Source of the DNA: Methanocella paludicola SANAE
Lineage (GTDB): Archaea > Halobacteriota > Methanocellia > Methanocellales > Methanocellaceae
Reading direction: 5' to 3'
Length of the DNA: 64,000 nt
NCBI RefSeq assembly: GCF_000011005.1
Contig: NC_013665.1
Coordinates: 2,395,501 to 2,459,500 of the forward strand
The notes under the pieces are model-generated. The model saw only the letters and a program-made list of their open reading frames with translations, did no database searches and had not been told where the DNA came from. Numbering within the stretch: position 1 is the stretch's first letter; every line of letters begins with the position of its first letter. Positions 54,004 through 62,434 of the stretch are shown here, in pieces. A program made the translations under genes and the position numbers.

Positions 54004-54891
54004 TCAATGCTTCTTGATCATTTCCACGAGGATCATGCGCTTAATCTCCGCGCTTTCGTATACGATGCCCTCGCTCTTCTTTTGCTCGATGTAGGCCGAT
54101 ACCTCGCTTTCGGTCGGCCAGGGCATGCGCCCGAGGAAGCCCTGGATGTCGGCCATGAGCGCCGCCCTCTCCCGGCTCTTGCGCTCCTCGATGCGGGTAT
54201 ATACGCTTTCCAGTACGCTGCTCTCCTGAAAGTGATATCCCTTATCCCTTAAATATCTGATGAAATCCATTATATCGACGCTGGAGTAAGCCTTTCTGGC
54301 CTCGGCGAAAGCCGATATCTCGGATTCCAGCGCCTCCTGGCCCAGCTCTTTAGCGGCCGGCGCTGGCCGGATCGGGACCTTGAGGGCCTCGAACGTCTCC
54401 TGTGCGGGCAGGACCGGATTCACGATACTTATCTTAGGACCGGGCTCCGCCTGTGCCACGGCCGCCTGCGCTACCGTCGCCTTGGGCGGCGCGCTCTTGC
54501 CCATCGCGATGCGGATCCGCCGCGCCTCGTTGATGAGGTCCTGCACGTCGCTCGCTTCCGTTTCCAGGTACTTCGCCAGGTTATCCTTATACGATAGGCC
54601 GCTTTCCGGCTCCGCCTTTTTTGTGTGCGTTTCTATTGCCGGCGCTTTTTTATTCTCCTCGTCTTCCGTCTCGACGTACTTGGCCAGGACGCTGTCGGCG
54701 ATCGCGGACGCCTGCTCTTCGGGGAACACGTCCAGCATGATGTTCATGAGCCGCGGCAGGTCGAGCGAGCCGTCGGAGCGTAAGATCTCCCGTGCAGCGT
54801 TGCCGTGGCCGGCCCTGTTGAACCGGGCGATGCCTTCGTTCCCGGCGACGAGCAGGATGGCGTTCTGGAGTATCGTCGATATGTCACGCAT
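54004..54891 (-). CDS. Unknown protein linked to roadblock/MinD genes
   Basis: A 295-residue soluble protein with an N-terminal helical domain (to about 75), a low-complexity Ala/Pro/Glu-rich middle (100-190), and a C-terminal helical domain (IMDFIRYLRDKGYHFQE to the end). No family is recognised. It is about 40 bp from minD and 10 bp from the upstream gene, so it is probably cotranscribed. The layout looks like a linker or adaptor protein. Confidence 0.6.
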   Translation of the reverse strand: MRDISTILQNAILLVAGNEGIARFNRAGHGNAAREILRSDGSLDLPRLMNIMLDVFPEEQASAIADSVLAKYVETEDEENKKAPAIETHTKKAEPESGLSYKDNLAKYLETEASDVQDLINEARRIRIAMGKSAPPKATVAQAAVAQAEPGPKISIVNPVLPAQETFEALKVPIRPAPAAKELGQEALESEISAFAEARKAYSSVDIMDFIRYLRDKGYHFQESSVLESVYTRIEERKSRERAALMADIQGFLGRMPWPTESEVSAYIEQKKSEGIVYESAEIKRMILVEMIKKH

Positions 54892-54901
54892 TCGTGCACC
54901 T

Positions 54902-56083
54902 TTAGGTCCGTTTTTTCTTTTCAGGTATGACTTTGAGATGGGACAGCTCGAGCCGCTTCAGGAGGTCGTCCACGTTGCCCACGAACTCCTTTTCGACCTT
55001 CCGGACAAAATCGGCGTCGTCATCGATGTCGCCCTTGAGGGCCCCCGTGGACTTCGACTCCGGGGCCGGAGTGCCCATGCTTTCGGCATTCACTCCCCTG
55101 TCGAATAAGGCCTTTGCGGATATGCCGGGCACCTGCTTTGGCGAGGCGTCGAACCGGTGTGTCTCCATCGGCCCCGGCTGCTCCGGCGGGTAGATGACGG
55201 TGCCGTGCGCCATCGTCTCCGTCCTCACGATAGGCTCCGGCTTTGTCAGCGGAACATATGGCTTTGAGTCCGGCCTGAGCACCTGCATCGGCTTCTGCTC
55301 CTCAGCAGATTTCTGCTCCGACGCAGCCTTCGGCGTTTCCTTTTCAGGCTCGCCGGACAGCGCGATGTGCGGGTACATCCGGATGATGGAATGTATGATC
55401 GCCTCGCCGACGCGGTAGAACTCCGTCACGCCGCTCTCGTGCAGCACTTTCGCAAGGAACGCGTCGCCCGAGCCGGCTGACGAGTAGGCCGCGACGGGCT
55501 TTCCGTTCAGCAGGAGCAGGTGGTACTCAGAAAAGCCCGCGCCGTCCTGCTTTATCAATACCGAGTGGCCGGTCTCGTCCTTCCTCGACTCGATATACGA
55601 CCGTAGGCTGACGGCGTTCTCAGACTTTACGAACGAGCCCCTGACCTCGGGCATTCCCGCCGGCTTTTCCCTGGGAGGGCTCTGCCTCTGCACCGGCATC
55701 GGCTTTGGCTCCGGGGGCTTAGGCGCCTCTACGGGCTTCGGGGCGGGCTTCGGGCGGACCAGGAGGTCCCTGCCGAAGTCCATGGCCAGCCGCAGCTGGC
55801 CGTCGTTCAGCGAAAAAAGCTCGATGAACGTATCGTCTTCGGATGCGATGGACGCTATGGCCTTCTGCTCACCGTCGGGGCGGTCGGACTTGCCGTCGGA
55901 GGTATACGCGATGACGGGCTTTCCGGACCCGTATACGATGACGCCCTCGGCAAAGGCGCCCCGGAATTGCGAAGCCCGCATGAAGCCGGTGAACGAGTCC
56001 TTTTGCAGGGCTATGTTCAGCTCGGACAGGGGCATCGGCCCCTTAAAGCTCCTTACCAGCGTGCCGTGCGGAAGCTCCATCAT
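54902..56083 (-). CDS. Unknown protein with two DUF2226-like modules
   Basis: A 393-residue protein. Residues 1-110 (MMELPHGTLVRSFKGP...FTGFMRAS...GVIVYGSGKPVIAYTS) and about 155-250 (HSVLIKQDGAGFSEYHLLLLNGKPVAAYSS) look like two versions of one small beta-rich module, possibly of the archaeal DUF2226 type. They are joined by a Pro-rich linker and followed by a long Pro/Glu-rich tail ending in a helix (DFVRKVEKEFVGNVDDLLKRLE). The start overlaps the next upstream gene by four bases. The function is unknown. Confidence 0.6.
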   Translation of the reverse strand: MMELPHGTLVRSFKGPMPLSELNIALQKDSFTGFMRASQFRGAFAEGVIVYGSGKPVIAYTSDGKSDRPDGEQKAIASIASEDDTFIELFSLNDGQLRLAMDFGRDLLVRPKPAPKPVEAPKPPEPKPMPVQRQSPPREKPAGMPEVRGSFVKSENAVSLRSYIESRKDETGHSVLIKQDGAGFSEYHLLLLNGKPVAAYSSAGSGDAFLAKVLHESGVTEFYRVGEAIIHSIIRMYPHIALSGEPEKETPKAASEQKSAEEQKPMQVLRPDSKPYVPLTKPEPIVRTETMAHGTVIYPPEQPGPMETHRFDASPKQVPGISAKALFDRGVNAESMGTPAPESKSTGALKGDIDDDADFVRKVEKEFVGNVDDLLKRLELSHLKVIPEKKKRT

Positions 56084-56802
56084 TGTTCCCTCATGTTATT
56101 CTGCGCGTTCCGGATGCTCAGCCGTACCAGGCCCAGGTTCGCGTCGGCCGAGGTCAGCACGCACAGGAACATGTCGTTCAGGGGCGCGATGACCACCTTG
56201 TTCGACGGTGTCTCGAGGATGATCTGGTCGGCGCTGCCGAGCTGCAGCTCGCCGGCGATGCGGGCGCCGCTGCGCACCATGTCCTCGGTGGCCACGGCGA
56301 TGTGCTCGAAGTCCACCTGCTGGCCCTGCTGGTAGATGGGCAGGCCGTCGACGACCAGCGCCGCGGCGATGACGCCCGGAAGCTGTATCACCGTGGCCAG
56401 CAGCACGTCATACGGGATCTTCCTGGGCTCCGGAGCGGCCGGCGCCTCTGCTTCCCAGGTATTCGCCTCGGGCGCATTCGACATGCCGCCGATGATCGAG
56501 TCCGGATAGCCCGCGAAGACCTGCGCCTTCTCTCCTTCGCCGTAGGCGAAAACCTTGAGCTCCGGCGCCTTGAGCGCCATCATGCGGTCCAGCGCGTTCA
56601 TCTGGTACAGCACGATGCCCATCGTGGCGAATGCGGAGGCCAGCACGTTGCCGTCATCTACGATGATGAAGCCTTCGCTTGCCATGCCGTTCTCGCCCTG
56701 TCTTATCGAGATGCATCCCCGGAAGTCGTGCCCGTACTCCTTTAGTGCCTCGGGCACGGGCTTCACCGTCTCCGCTATGAGCTTACCGTCGGGTATTTTC
56801 AC
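56080..56802 (-). CDS. Fusion of DUF2226-like module and roadblock/LC7 domain
   Basis: A 240-residue protein. The N-terminal 115 residues (MKIPDGKLIAETV...GFIIVDDGNVLASAFATMG) resemble the modules of the next gene. After an Ala/Pro linker, residues ~130-235 (PGVIAAALVVDGLPIYQQGQ...ICLE-type strand, ending ADANLGLVRLSIRNA) form a roadblock/LC7 domain. Roadblock proteins dimerise and often control small GTPases or polarity. No small GTPase gene is adjacent here. Confidence 0.7.
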   Translation of the reverse strand: MKIPDGKLIAETVKPVPEALKEYGHDFRGCISIRQGENGMASEGFIIVDDGNVLASAFATMGIVLYQMNALDRMMALKAPELKVFAYGEGEKAQVFAGYPDSIIGGMSNAPEANTWEAEAPAAPEPRKIPYDVLLATVIQLPGVIAAALVVDGLPIYQQGQQVDFEHIAVATEDMVRSGARIAGELQLGSADQIILETPSNKVVIAPLNDMFLCVLTSADANLGLVRLSIRNAQNNMREQ

Positions 56803-56825
56803 GTATTATGCCCTTCTTATGTCTT

Positions 56826-57173
56826 TTATAGCGCCGCAGCTATCCGGTCCTTGTTCTTCTTCACCTCGTACCTGATGCGGCCGATGTTGGCGCCGTGCTC
56901 TGCCACGATGGCCAGGATCTCGTTCTGGCTGACCACGGAGAGCATGATCGGGCCCTTTTCCAGCTCGACCAGCACCTGCTCGAAGTTGCCCTTGCCCAGC
57001 TCGATGCCCATTGCCTCTGACGTACCGACGCTCGTCGAAGCCATCGCACCGAGCGCGTCCATGTCCACCTGGATATTCGCCACGTGCTCGATGATGAAGC
57101 CGTCACGGCCCACGATCGCCGCAGCGTTTACCCCCTCGACCTTTGCCAGGTCGCCCAAAATCCTCTTTAACAT
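56826..57173 (-). CDS. Roadblock/LC7 domain protein
   Basis: A 115-residue single-domain roadblock protein with VEGVNAAAIVGRDGFIIEH and the C-terminal ANIGRIRYEVKKNKDRI. Its start overlaps the hydrogenase large-subunit stop by seven bases, so the roadblock/MinD set is physically continuous with the hydrogenase operon. Confidence 0.85.
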   Translation of the reverse strand: MLKRILGDLAKVEGVNAAAIVGRDGFIIEHVANIQVDMDALGAMASTSVGTSEAMGIELGKGNFEQVLVELEKGPIMLSVVSQNEILAIVAEHGANIGRIRYEVKKNKDRIAAAL

Positions 57174-58576
57174 TTTGTTACCTCGCGAATGACATTACCC
57201 TCTGAGTCGACGACCGTAAGCTGGACCGGCATGCGCCCGATCGCGTGCGTGGCACACGAGACGCACGGGTCATAGGCCCTTACCACCATCTCGATGCGGT
57301 TCAAGGTGCCCTCGCTCACGTTATCGCCGTGTATGAGCTTCTGAGATGACTGCAGGACTGCCCGGTCGATGGCCCGGTTGTTGTGGCCCGTCGCCACGAT
57401 CAGGTTCGCCTTCGTGATGAAACCCTTATCGTTGACCGTATAGTCGTGGATGAGCGTGCCGCGGGTCGCCTCGACGACGCCGATGCCCCGGGTATTCTTC
57501 ACGCCCGTGACGGCGGTGCGCACGTTCTTATCCGTTATAGCGGAGTCCTGGAGCAGCGAGAGCGCCGTCTCGCTCGCCGCCATGTACTCGATGGTGCGGG
57601 CGGCGTGGTAGAGCAGCGACTGCTGCGGCACGCGGCCGTACTTCGCCCGGAACTCGGCCAGCATTTTGTCAGCTTCCGGCGTACCGATGGAGTCGACGAT
57701 GTTCACCCTGGCCAGGGGGCCGACGCGGTAAAAGCCGTTGCCCTTCTTGAGCTTCGTGAACTTCATGTACGAGTACGGCTCTGCCGTCTCCTCGATGTAG
57801 CTGAGGTAGTCCTTGCCCGGGAAGTCGGCCAGCTGCACTCCGCCGGAATCAATGGCACGAACGTTGCCGTCGTAGAACTCGAGCTTGCCGTTCCTGGTCA
57901 GGCCCACGAAGTCGGACTGCACGAGGCCTACGCTGTTGACCAGATCGGCGTACTTGTCCATCATCTTCATGACCACAGGCCAGGAGATCCTCGCGATCTC
58001 CACGGAGCGCTTTGCCATGGCCTCCAGCTCAGCCCTCTTCTCGTTCGCGAGGGCGAACGACATGCCGCCGGGCACTGCCGACACAGGGTGGATGGGCTTG
58101 CCGCCGGTCTCCTCGGTGATGCGCTGGCCGATCTTGCGGCCCTCGATGGCCATCTTTGCCAGCTCCGGGTTGGCCTGGACCAGCCCGACGACGTTGCGGA
58201 GCGCGGGGTTGTAGTCCGGGCCCAGTATGTAGTCCGGCAGAGCGAGTAAGAATAAGTGCAGCGCGTGGGAGTGGATGAACTGCCCCATGTCGAGGAGCCT
58301 TCGGAGCTTGAGGGCCGTCTCGGGCACCTGCGCGCCGAATATCTCGTCGACCGCCTTGGCCGAAGCCAGGTGGTGGACCGTCGGGCAGATACCGCAGATG
58401 CGGGGCGTGATGCGCGGGGCTTCCTCGACCGCCGCGCCCTCCAGGAACTTCTCGAAGCCCCTGAGCTCGGTCGCGTGGAAGTGGGCGTCCGCCACTTCGC
58501 CCTTATCGTCTAAGTTGATCGTGACGCTGGCGTGGCCCTCGATCCGCGAAAGCGGGTGAATGGTAAGCTTCTTCAT
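57167..58576 (-). CDS. [NiFe] hydrogenase large subunit, F420-non-reducing (MvhA) type
   Basis: A 469-residue Ni-Fe catalytic subunit of the MvhA-like group 3 type. It opens TIHPLSRIEGHASV, with L1 RICGICPTVHH near residue 59 and L2 AYDPCVSCATH near 437, so all four Ni-ligand cysteines are present. About 25 residues follow the last His. It is translationally coupled to the small subunit (ATGA). No MvhD and no maturation protease gene is adjacent. The natural electron acceptor in this operon is therefore unclear, although a ferredoxin gene lies upstream. Confidence 0.88.
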   Translation of the reverse strand: MKKLTIHPLSRIEGHASVTINLDDKGEVADAHFHATELRGFEKFLEGAAVEEAPRITPRICGICPTVHHLASAKAVDEIFGAQVPETALKLRRLLDMGQFIHSHALHLFLLALPDYILGPDYNPALRNVVGLVQANPELAKMAIEGRKIGQRITEETGGKPIHPVSAVPGGMSFALANEKRAELEAMAKRSVEIARISWPVVMKMMDKYADLVNSVGLVQSDFVGLTRNGKLEFYDGNVRAIDSGGVQLADFPGKDYLSYIEETAEPYSYMKFTKLKKGNGFYRVGPLARVNIVDSIGTPEADKMLAEFRAKYGRVPQQSLLYHAARTIEYMAASETALSLLQDSAITDKNVRTAVTGVKNTRGIGVVEATRGTLIHDYTVNDKGFITKANLIVATGHNNRAIDRAVLQSSQKLIHGDNVSEGTLNRIEMVVRAYDPCVSCATHAIGRMPVQLTVVDSEGNVIREVTKC

Positions 58577-59493
58577 AGGTGTCTCTCCTTGATGATATCG
58601 GGTATCTTAGACACGGACTTGTTCTCCATTATCTTGCTGCCCATGACGAACGGGTATATCGTGTGGGGCACGTCGTAGAGCTCCTTCTCGATCTCCGCCT
58701 GCGGTAATTCGGTCAAATGCTGGATGCGCATGACCAGGATATTGTACAGGTCACGGCATGGCTCTCTCAGCACGTCGAGCGACGGGCCGCTGCAGCCATG
58801 GCAGGGTATGCCGTGGTGCGTGCATAGCGCGCCGCACCGGCCGAACGTGACGGAGCCCATGCATAAATAGCCCTGCCCGAGCAGGCATTTGCCCTCTTCG
58901 GGTATGCCCTCGTACCGGCGCTTGAGCTTCCAGTTCTTCACTAATTCCATGTTCCGGTCGCACTCGGCACAGACGGACTTCTTGGGCAGTTCGGGCACGT
59001 GGCCCTCGACCAGCGGCAGGAGTATCTTGCGTAAGAACGTCTCCTTGGGCGGGCAGCCGGTAATATAGTAGTCCACCTTGATGACGTCCCCCACCGCATA
59101 GCCGCGGTACAGTAACTCAGGAATGTCGTCCTTCGGTATGGTCTTGCTCGTGGTCGATACCGAATCGGTGTAGACGCTGCTCAGTATCTCGTCCCGGCTG
59201 TGGATGATCGAAAGCCCCGAGACGCCGCCGAAGCACGCGCAGGTGCCGTAGGCGATGACCGTCTTGGCCTTCTGCCTCAGCTTTTTCACCCGCTCCATGT
59301 TCTCCTTGTTGCGGATGGCGCCCCCGATGATGGCGATGTCGATGCCGTCGGGCGGCTCCTTTACGTCCATCAAAATAGGGGAGTATACGAGCTCTGCCTT
59401 GCCCAGTAATTGTAATATGTCCTCGTGCAGGTCCAGTATGGACACGTGGCATCCCGCGCAGGACGCCAGGGGTTCTGTTGCCAGCTTCAGCAT
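58573..59493 (-). CDS. [NiFe] hydrogenase small subunit, MvhG type
   Basis: A 306-residue small subunit with proximal-cluster motif SCAGCHVS near residue 11, GTCACFGG near 100, CPPKE near 155, and the MvhG-typical Cys-rich end (CAECDRNMELVK, CLLGQGYLCMG, CGALCTHHGIPCHGCSG). ATG 59493 is chosen because GAGGTGATC lies just upstream; the longer opening adds an Arg-rich stretch overlapping the neighbouring gene. Confidence 0.9.
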   Translation of the reverse strand: MLKLATEPLASCAGCHVSILDLHEDILQLLGKAELVYSPILMDVKEPPDGIDIAIIGGAIRNKENMERVKKLRQKAKTVIAYGTCACFGGVSGLSIIHSRDEILSSVYTDSVSTTSKTIPKDDIPELLYRGYAVGDVIKVDYYITGCPPKETFLRKILLPLVEGHVPELPKKSVCAECDRNMELVKNWKLKRRYEGIPEEGKCLLGQGYLCMGSVTFGRCGALCTHHGIPCHGCSGPSLDVLREPCRDLYNILVMRIQHLTELPQAEIEKELYDVPHTIYPFVMGSKIMENKSVSKIPDIIKERHL

Positions 59494-59498
59494 CGCGA

Positions 59499-60023
59499 TC
59501 ACCTCAAAATGAGCTTTTTCAGGCACGTGTTCGGCCCGACGTGTACGATCTCGAGCTTGCCCCTCTTGCCCGTGATCTCTTCCACCGCGCCCACCATGTA
59601 GCCGTACAGGCTCTGGCACAGCGGGCCTTTCTGAGGCATGCCCTCATGGCGGAGGGTCTGCCGCACCAGGCAGTCGCGGAACACGAGATATATGAAAGTC
59701 TCGCCGTTCTCGGTAATGATATAAGAGTCCTTACCCTTCGGCTTCCACAGCTCGAAGTTGTACTGCTTGCCCAGGATCTCGGAAAGCTCGGTCAGCGCCT
59801 TTTCGACATTCTCGGTCTTCGGGAAATATTTACCGGTCTCGTGGCCCATCTTCAGCCCGGCCCGGTATACGACGGCGTTGGCGCCGCCCCTGGCGATCTC
59901 CTCCAGCGAGCGGATGATGGTGGCGTTCAGGACCATCAGGCCGTGGAGGGCCTCCTCGTAGTCGTGGATGTTGCCCTCGCAGTGTAAGGGCAGCTCTTCG
60001 GGCTTGACGATGTGCTCCTGCAT
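59499..60023 (-). CDS. V4R-like (4-vinyl reductase/hydrocarbon-binding) domain protein
   Basis: A 174-residue protein with a C-terminal pattern typical of V4R-type small-molecule-binding domains (FRDCLVRQTL...PLCQSLYGYMVGAVEEITGKRG). It contains three conserved-looking Cys residues (RDCL, PLCQ and NTCLKK) that could bind metal. ATG 60023 overlaps the ferredoxin stop as TAATG. It sits between ferredoxin and hydrogenase genes and may be a regulatory or assembly factor. The assignment is moderate. Confidence 0.6.
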   Translation of the reverse strand: MQEHIVKPEELPLHCEGNIHDYEEALHGLMVLNATIIRSLEEIARGGANAVVYRAGLKMGHETGKYFPKTENVEKALTELSEILGKQYNFELWKPKGKDSYIITENGETFIYLVFRDCLVRQTLRHEGMPQKGPLCQSLYGYMVGAVEEITGKRGKLEIVHVGPNTCLKKLILR

Positions 60024-60268
60024 TAGATGAACCTCCTGAGCATGGAGCAGACCTCGAGGTCGACGTAAAGGCGCCGGGAAAGGTAAATATCCTGGTGCTC
60101 TATCGCGTTCGACGGGCATATCTCGTGGCAGGAGAGGCACATCATGCAGTCGTCCGGGTTAGCCACCGTTGATCTCCCGCTCTTCAGCTCATAGACATGC
60201 ATCGGGCAGTCGTGGACACAGAGGCCGCAGCCGATGCAGACTTCGCTATCGATCACGATTTTTACCAT
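60023..60268 (-). CDS. 2[4Fe-4S] ferredoxin
   Basis: An 81-residue ferredoxin with two cluster motifs, CIGCGLCVHDCP and CMMCLSCHEICP, and a hydrophobic C-terminal extension with one more Cys. It is the first gene of the hydrogenase operon and a likely electron partner of the hydrogenase. Confidence 0.88.
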   Translation of the reverse strand: MVKIVIDSEVCIGCGLCVHDCPMHVYELKSGRSTVANPDDCMMCLSCHEICPSNAIEHQDIYLSRRLYVDLEVCSMLRRFI

Positions 60269-60761
60269 TGGGGGACACTTCCTGTTGCTAGCTATACAAT
60301 AATAATAGTTGTCTGGATAAGAATGAGTTCAGGATGCGAAAGGATATAAAGCTATCCTATTACGGGTTAAAATATTTCTCTCAACGAGCGCTTATCCGTA
60401 AATTATTTACGATTATATATAGTAGACTTTTATTCATTATGCGCTTAGTATATAATTTTGTTCGACTGGGGAGCAAGCAAGTTTACCGCGGAATTGGGTC
60501 GTCTCAGGCCATTACCCCTACATAATTTCACTGTACGGTAATTTCTTCGGCATGTATAATAGATCTTTTTTATAATTAAAAATCGCTTCCTGTCGAGAAC
60601 AAAGTTAATAAGACATGTCAGAATTACCTAATTTGCGTCAGGCCCGAGTGACAGGGTGTGGCACGTATTCGTTTAAACCGCGTTCATCGCGGTAAAAACG
60701 GGCGATTTCTTCGTCCGGGCTTTATTAAAAACGCAAGTTTGTACCGAAAAAAGGTGAGCCA
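60269..60761. other. AT-rich intergenic region between divergent transcription units
   Basis: This 493-bp gap separates the hydrogenase gene train (leftward) from the SprT-like gene (rightward) and is much more AT-rich than its surroundings. It contains AGGATA-TAAAGC-TATCCT (60341-60358), an inverted repeat around a TATA-like core, and two hairpins near the SprT-like gene, listed separately. The only opening longer than 60 codons is basic and low-complexity and does not look like a protein. No tRNA was recognised. Confidence 0.5.
60677..60717 (+). promoter_or_regulatory. Two consecutive hairpins upstream of SprT-like gene
   Basis: ACCGCG-TTCAT-CGCGGT (60677-60693) is a perfect 6-bp stem. CGGGCGA-TTTCT-TCGTCCG (60699-60717) is a 7-bp stem with one G-T pair. 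They end about 45 bases before the SprT-like ATG and are followed by TTTATTAAAA. They may be a leader structure, an attenuator, or an operator. Sequence is the only evidence. Confidence 0.35.
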
Positions 60762-61445
60762 ATGGAAAACGATCACATGCTGAAGATGCAGGCCATAAAC
60801 GAATATCTGAGCGATACGCGGCAGCGCTTCTGGACGATCAACCAGGACTATTTCGATAACAGCATCCCCGACATCATGCTGCGCATCAGCGACCGCCTGT
60901 ACAGCCGTATCGGGTACGCCCACAGCAACCCGCTCGGCATCGTCCTCTCCTATCGGTATCTGCAGAAATACGGGTGGGACGTGATGGACGACGTCTTCAA
61001 GCACGAGATCGCTCACGTTTACGCTTATCATTTCCACGGCGAGCGCGGCCACCGCGGCTGTAACTTCCTGGACGCGTGCAGCCGCATGGGCGTGTCGCCC
61101 AGCGCGAGGACCAACGAGCTCTTCGTCGAGCGGGAAAAATGGTATTACCGCTGCCGGAAGTGCGGCGATTCGATCTTTACCTACAGGCCCCTGACGAAAG
61201 TGGAGTACTGCGAATGCTGTGCGCCGTCCGACGAGAGCATGCTCATCAAGGTCACGAAAGATCAGCTTAGCATCCCGCTGAACGAGTTCAGGGCCCGCAT
61301 AAGGCCGAAGATCTCGGTCTACCAGTGCTCGAAGTGCGGACGCGAGGTCAGGCGCTACAAGCGGTGGTCCGATAAGCATTCCTGCGCTCTCTGCCATCCC
61401 GGCGTGTTCGACGAGACGTGCCTCATGACGCTGGTCCGCGGCTAA
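60762..61445 (+). CDS. SprT-like zinc metallopeptidase
   Basis: A 227-residue protein with a SprT/Spartan-type active site, HEIAHVYAYHFHGERGH near residue 87 (HExxH plus a downstream His). Two Cys4 zinc-ribbon modules follow: CRKCG...CECC at about 131-151, and CSKCG...CALC at about 188-212. Spartan-type proteases remove DNA-protein crosslinks; in archaea the role is inferred. An AAAGGTGAG ribosome site supports ATG 60762. Confidence 0.85.
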   Translation: MENDHMLKMQAINEYLSDTRQRFWTINQDYFDNSIPDIMLRISDRLYSRIGYAHSNPLGIVLSYRYLQKYGWDVMDDVFKHEIAHVYAYHFHGERGHRGCNFLDACSRMGVSPSARTNELFVEREKWYYRCRKCGDSIFTYRPLTKVEYCECCAPSDESMLIKVTKDQLSIPLNEFRARIRPKISVYQCSKCGREVRRYKRWSDKHSCALCHPGVFDETCLMTLVRG

Positions 61446-61468
61446 AGTAAAACACTCATTTTATATCA

Positions 61469-62050
61469 TTACGCATTCTGGCCTGCCCGGGGTTTCTTCA
61501 GCAGCACGATGTAGACGATCGTGACATAGCTGATCAGGACGAGCCCCAGCGCCAGTAACAGGCTTCCGTTTAAAGATGCTTTTTGTGACGGGTCCAGGAG
61601 AGTCATTAGCCACCAGATAGCCGTGACCAGTATCGCTAAGGCGGCAGCTGCGACGCTGACGAGCCTCTGTATCCAGAGGGAGATCGCGTAGAACATCGAT
61701 ATGCCGCCGGAGACCGCCTGTACAGTCTTCTGCTGTTCGGACGTCATGCCGCCGTCGGGGCTCACGACCAGCGGATCATCGATACGCATGTCATTCCAGC
61801 CAGGATTCCCTGATGCCCTGTGCCGCCCTTTCCAGCCCCATATGACGAGCAGAAGCCCCAGGTCCATAAAGGCCGTCGGTATGAGCATGAAGATGATGAC
61901 CCCCACCCAATCCGTTATGGTGAGTGACGCCATGGCGTCCGGATCGGCGGAGAGGAACATCGTCAGGAAGATCGTGCCTATACAGAAGAAAAAGATACCG
62001 AGAAATATCTGCGATAACCAATCGTTGATCTGAATGCCCCGCCGGCTCAT
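61469..62050 (-). CDS. Four-helix membrane protein of unknown function
   Basis: A 193-residue protein with two N-terminal hydrophobic helices (FLGIFFFCIGTIFLTMFL and VGVIIFMLIPTAFMDLGLLL), a polar loop of about 50 residues, and two C-terminal helices. No catalytic motif or family is recognised. It is divergent from the small gene downstream of it. Confidence 0.6.
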   Translation of the reverse strand: MSRRGIQINDWLSQIFLGIFFFCIGTIFLTMFLSADPDAMASLTITDWVGVIIFMLIPTAFMDLGLLLVIWGWKGRHRASGNPGWNDMRIDDPLVVSPDGGMTSEQQKTVQAVSGGISMFYAISLWIQRLVSVAAAALAILVTAIWWLMTLLDPSQKASLNGSLLLALGLVLISYVTIVYIVLLKKPRAGQNA

Positions 62051-62176
62051 AGTATTAAAATTGACCTGTGATATAAATAAGCTTCTAAGTTAAAAGTGTA
62101 AGCAGGATAAGCGCCCTTACATATGCCGCGATTTTCAGCAGATACGCACATCTACATAATTTCCCTTCCACTTATC

Positions 62177-62434
62177 ATGGACTTCGGGGGTTTCGTGGAG
62201 AAGTACGGCGAGGCGACGACCAGGGTGGCCTTGAGGCTGGCCGTGGGGCGCATCCGCGGAATAATAAAAGAAAAAGTCGGCCGCGCTGCAGCCACGAACG
62301 GCATATGTTTCCTTTCTATAGAAGAGCTGAGATGCGACGTCGCAAGCGTGGCCAGCGTGCTTAGCGAGTTCCCGTTCAGCCCCGAGGAAAAGGACGCGCT
62401 GCTGGCCAAGGCGTGGGAGATCGTTACGCCCTAG
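62177..62434 (+). CDS. Small hypothetical protein
   Basis: An 85-residue, mostly helical protein (MDFGGFVEKYGEATTRVALR...). ATG 62177 is preferred because residues upstream, from an in-frame ATG at 62123, look like translated leader. Its 3' end overlaps the convergent flavodoxin gene by four bases. No family is recognised. Confidence 0.5.
   Translation: MDFGGFVEKYGEATTRVALRLAVGRIRGIIKEKVGRAAATNGICFLSIEELRCDVASVASVLSEFPFSPEEKDALLAKAWEIVTP

Noticed and set aside
57383-58249. Plus-strand open frame opposite the hydrogenase large subunit
   Set aside because: Arg/His/Asp-rich antisense artefact of G/C-biased third positions.
60334-60525. 63-codon open frame in the AT-rich gap
   Set aside because: No ribosome site, and the basic low-complexity translation shows no conserved feature. 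Treated as chance.
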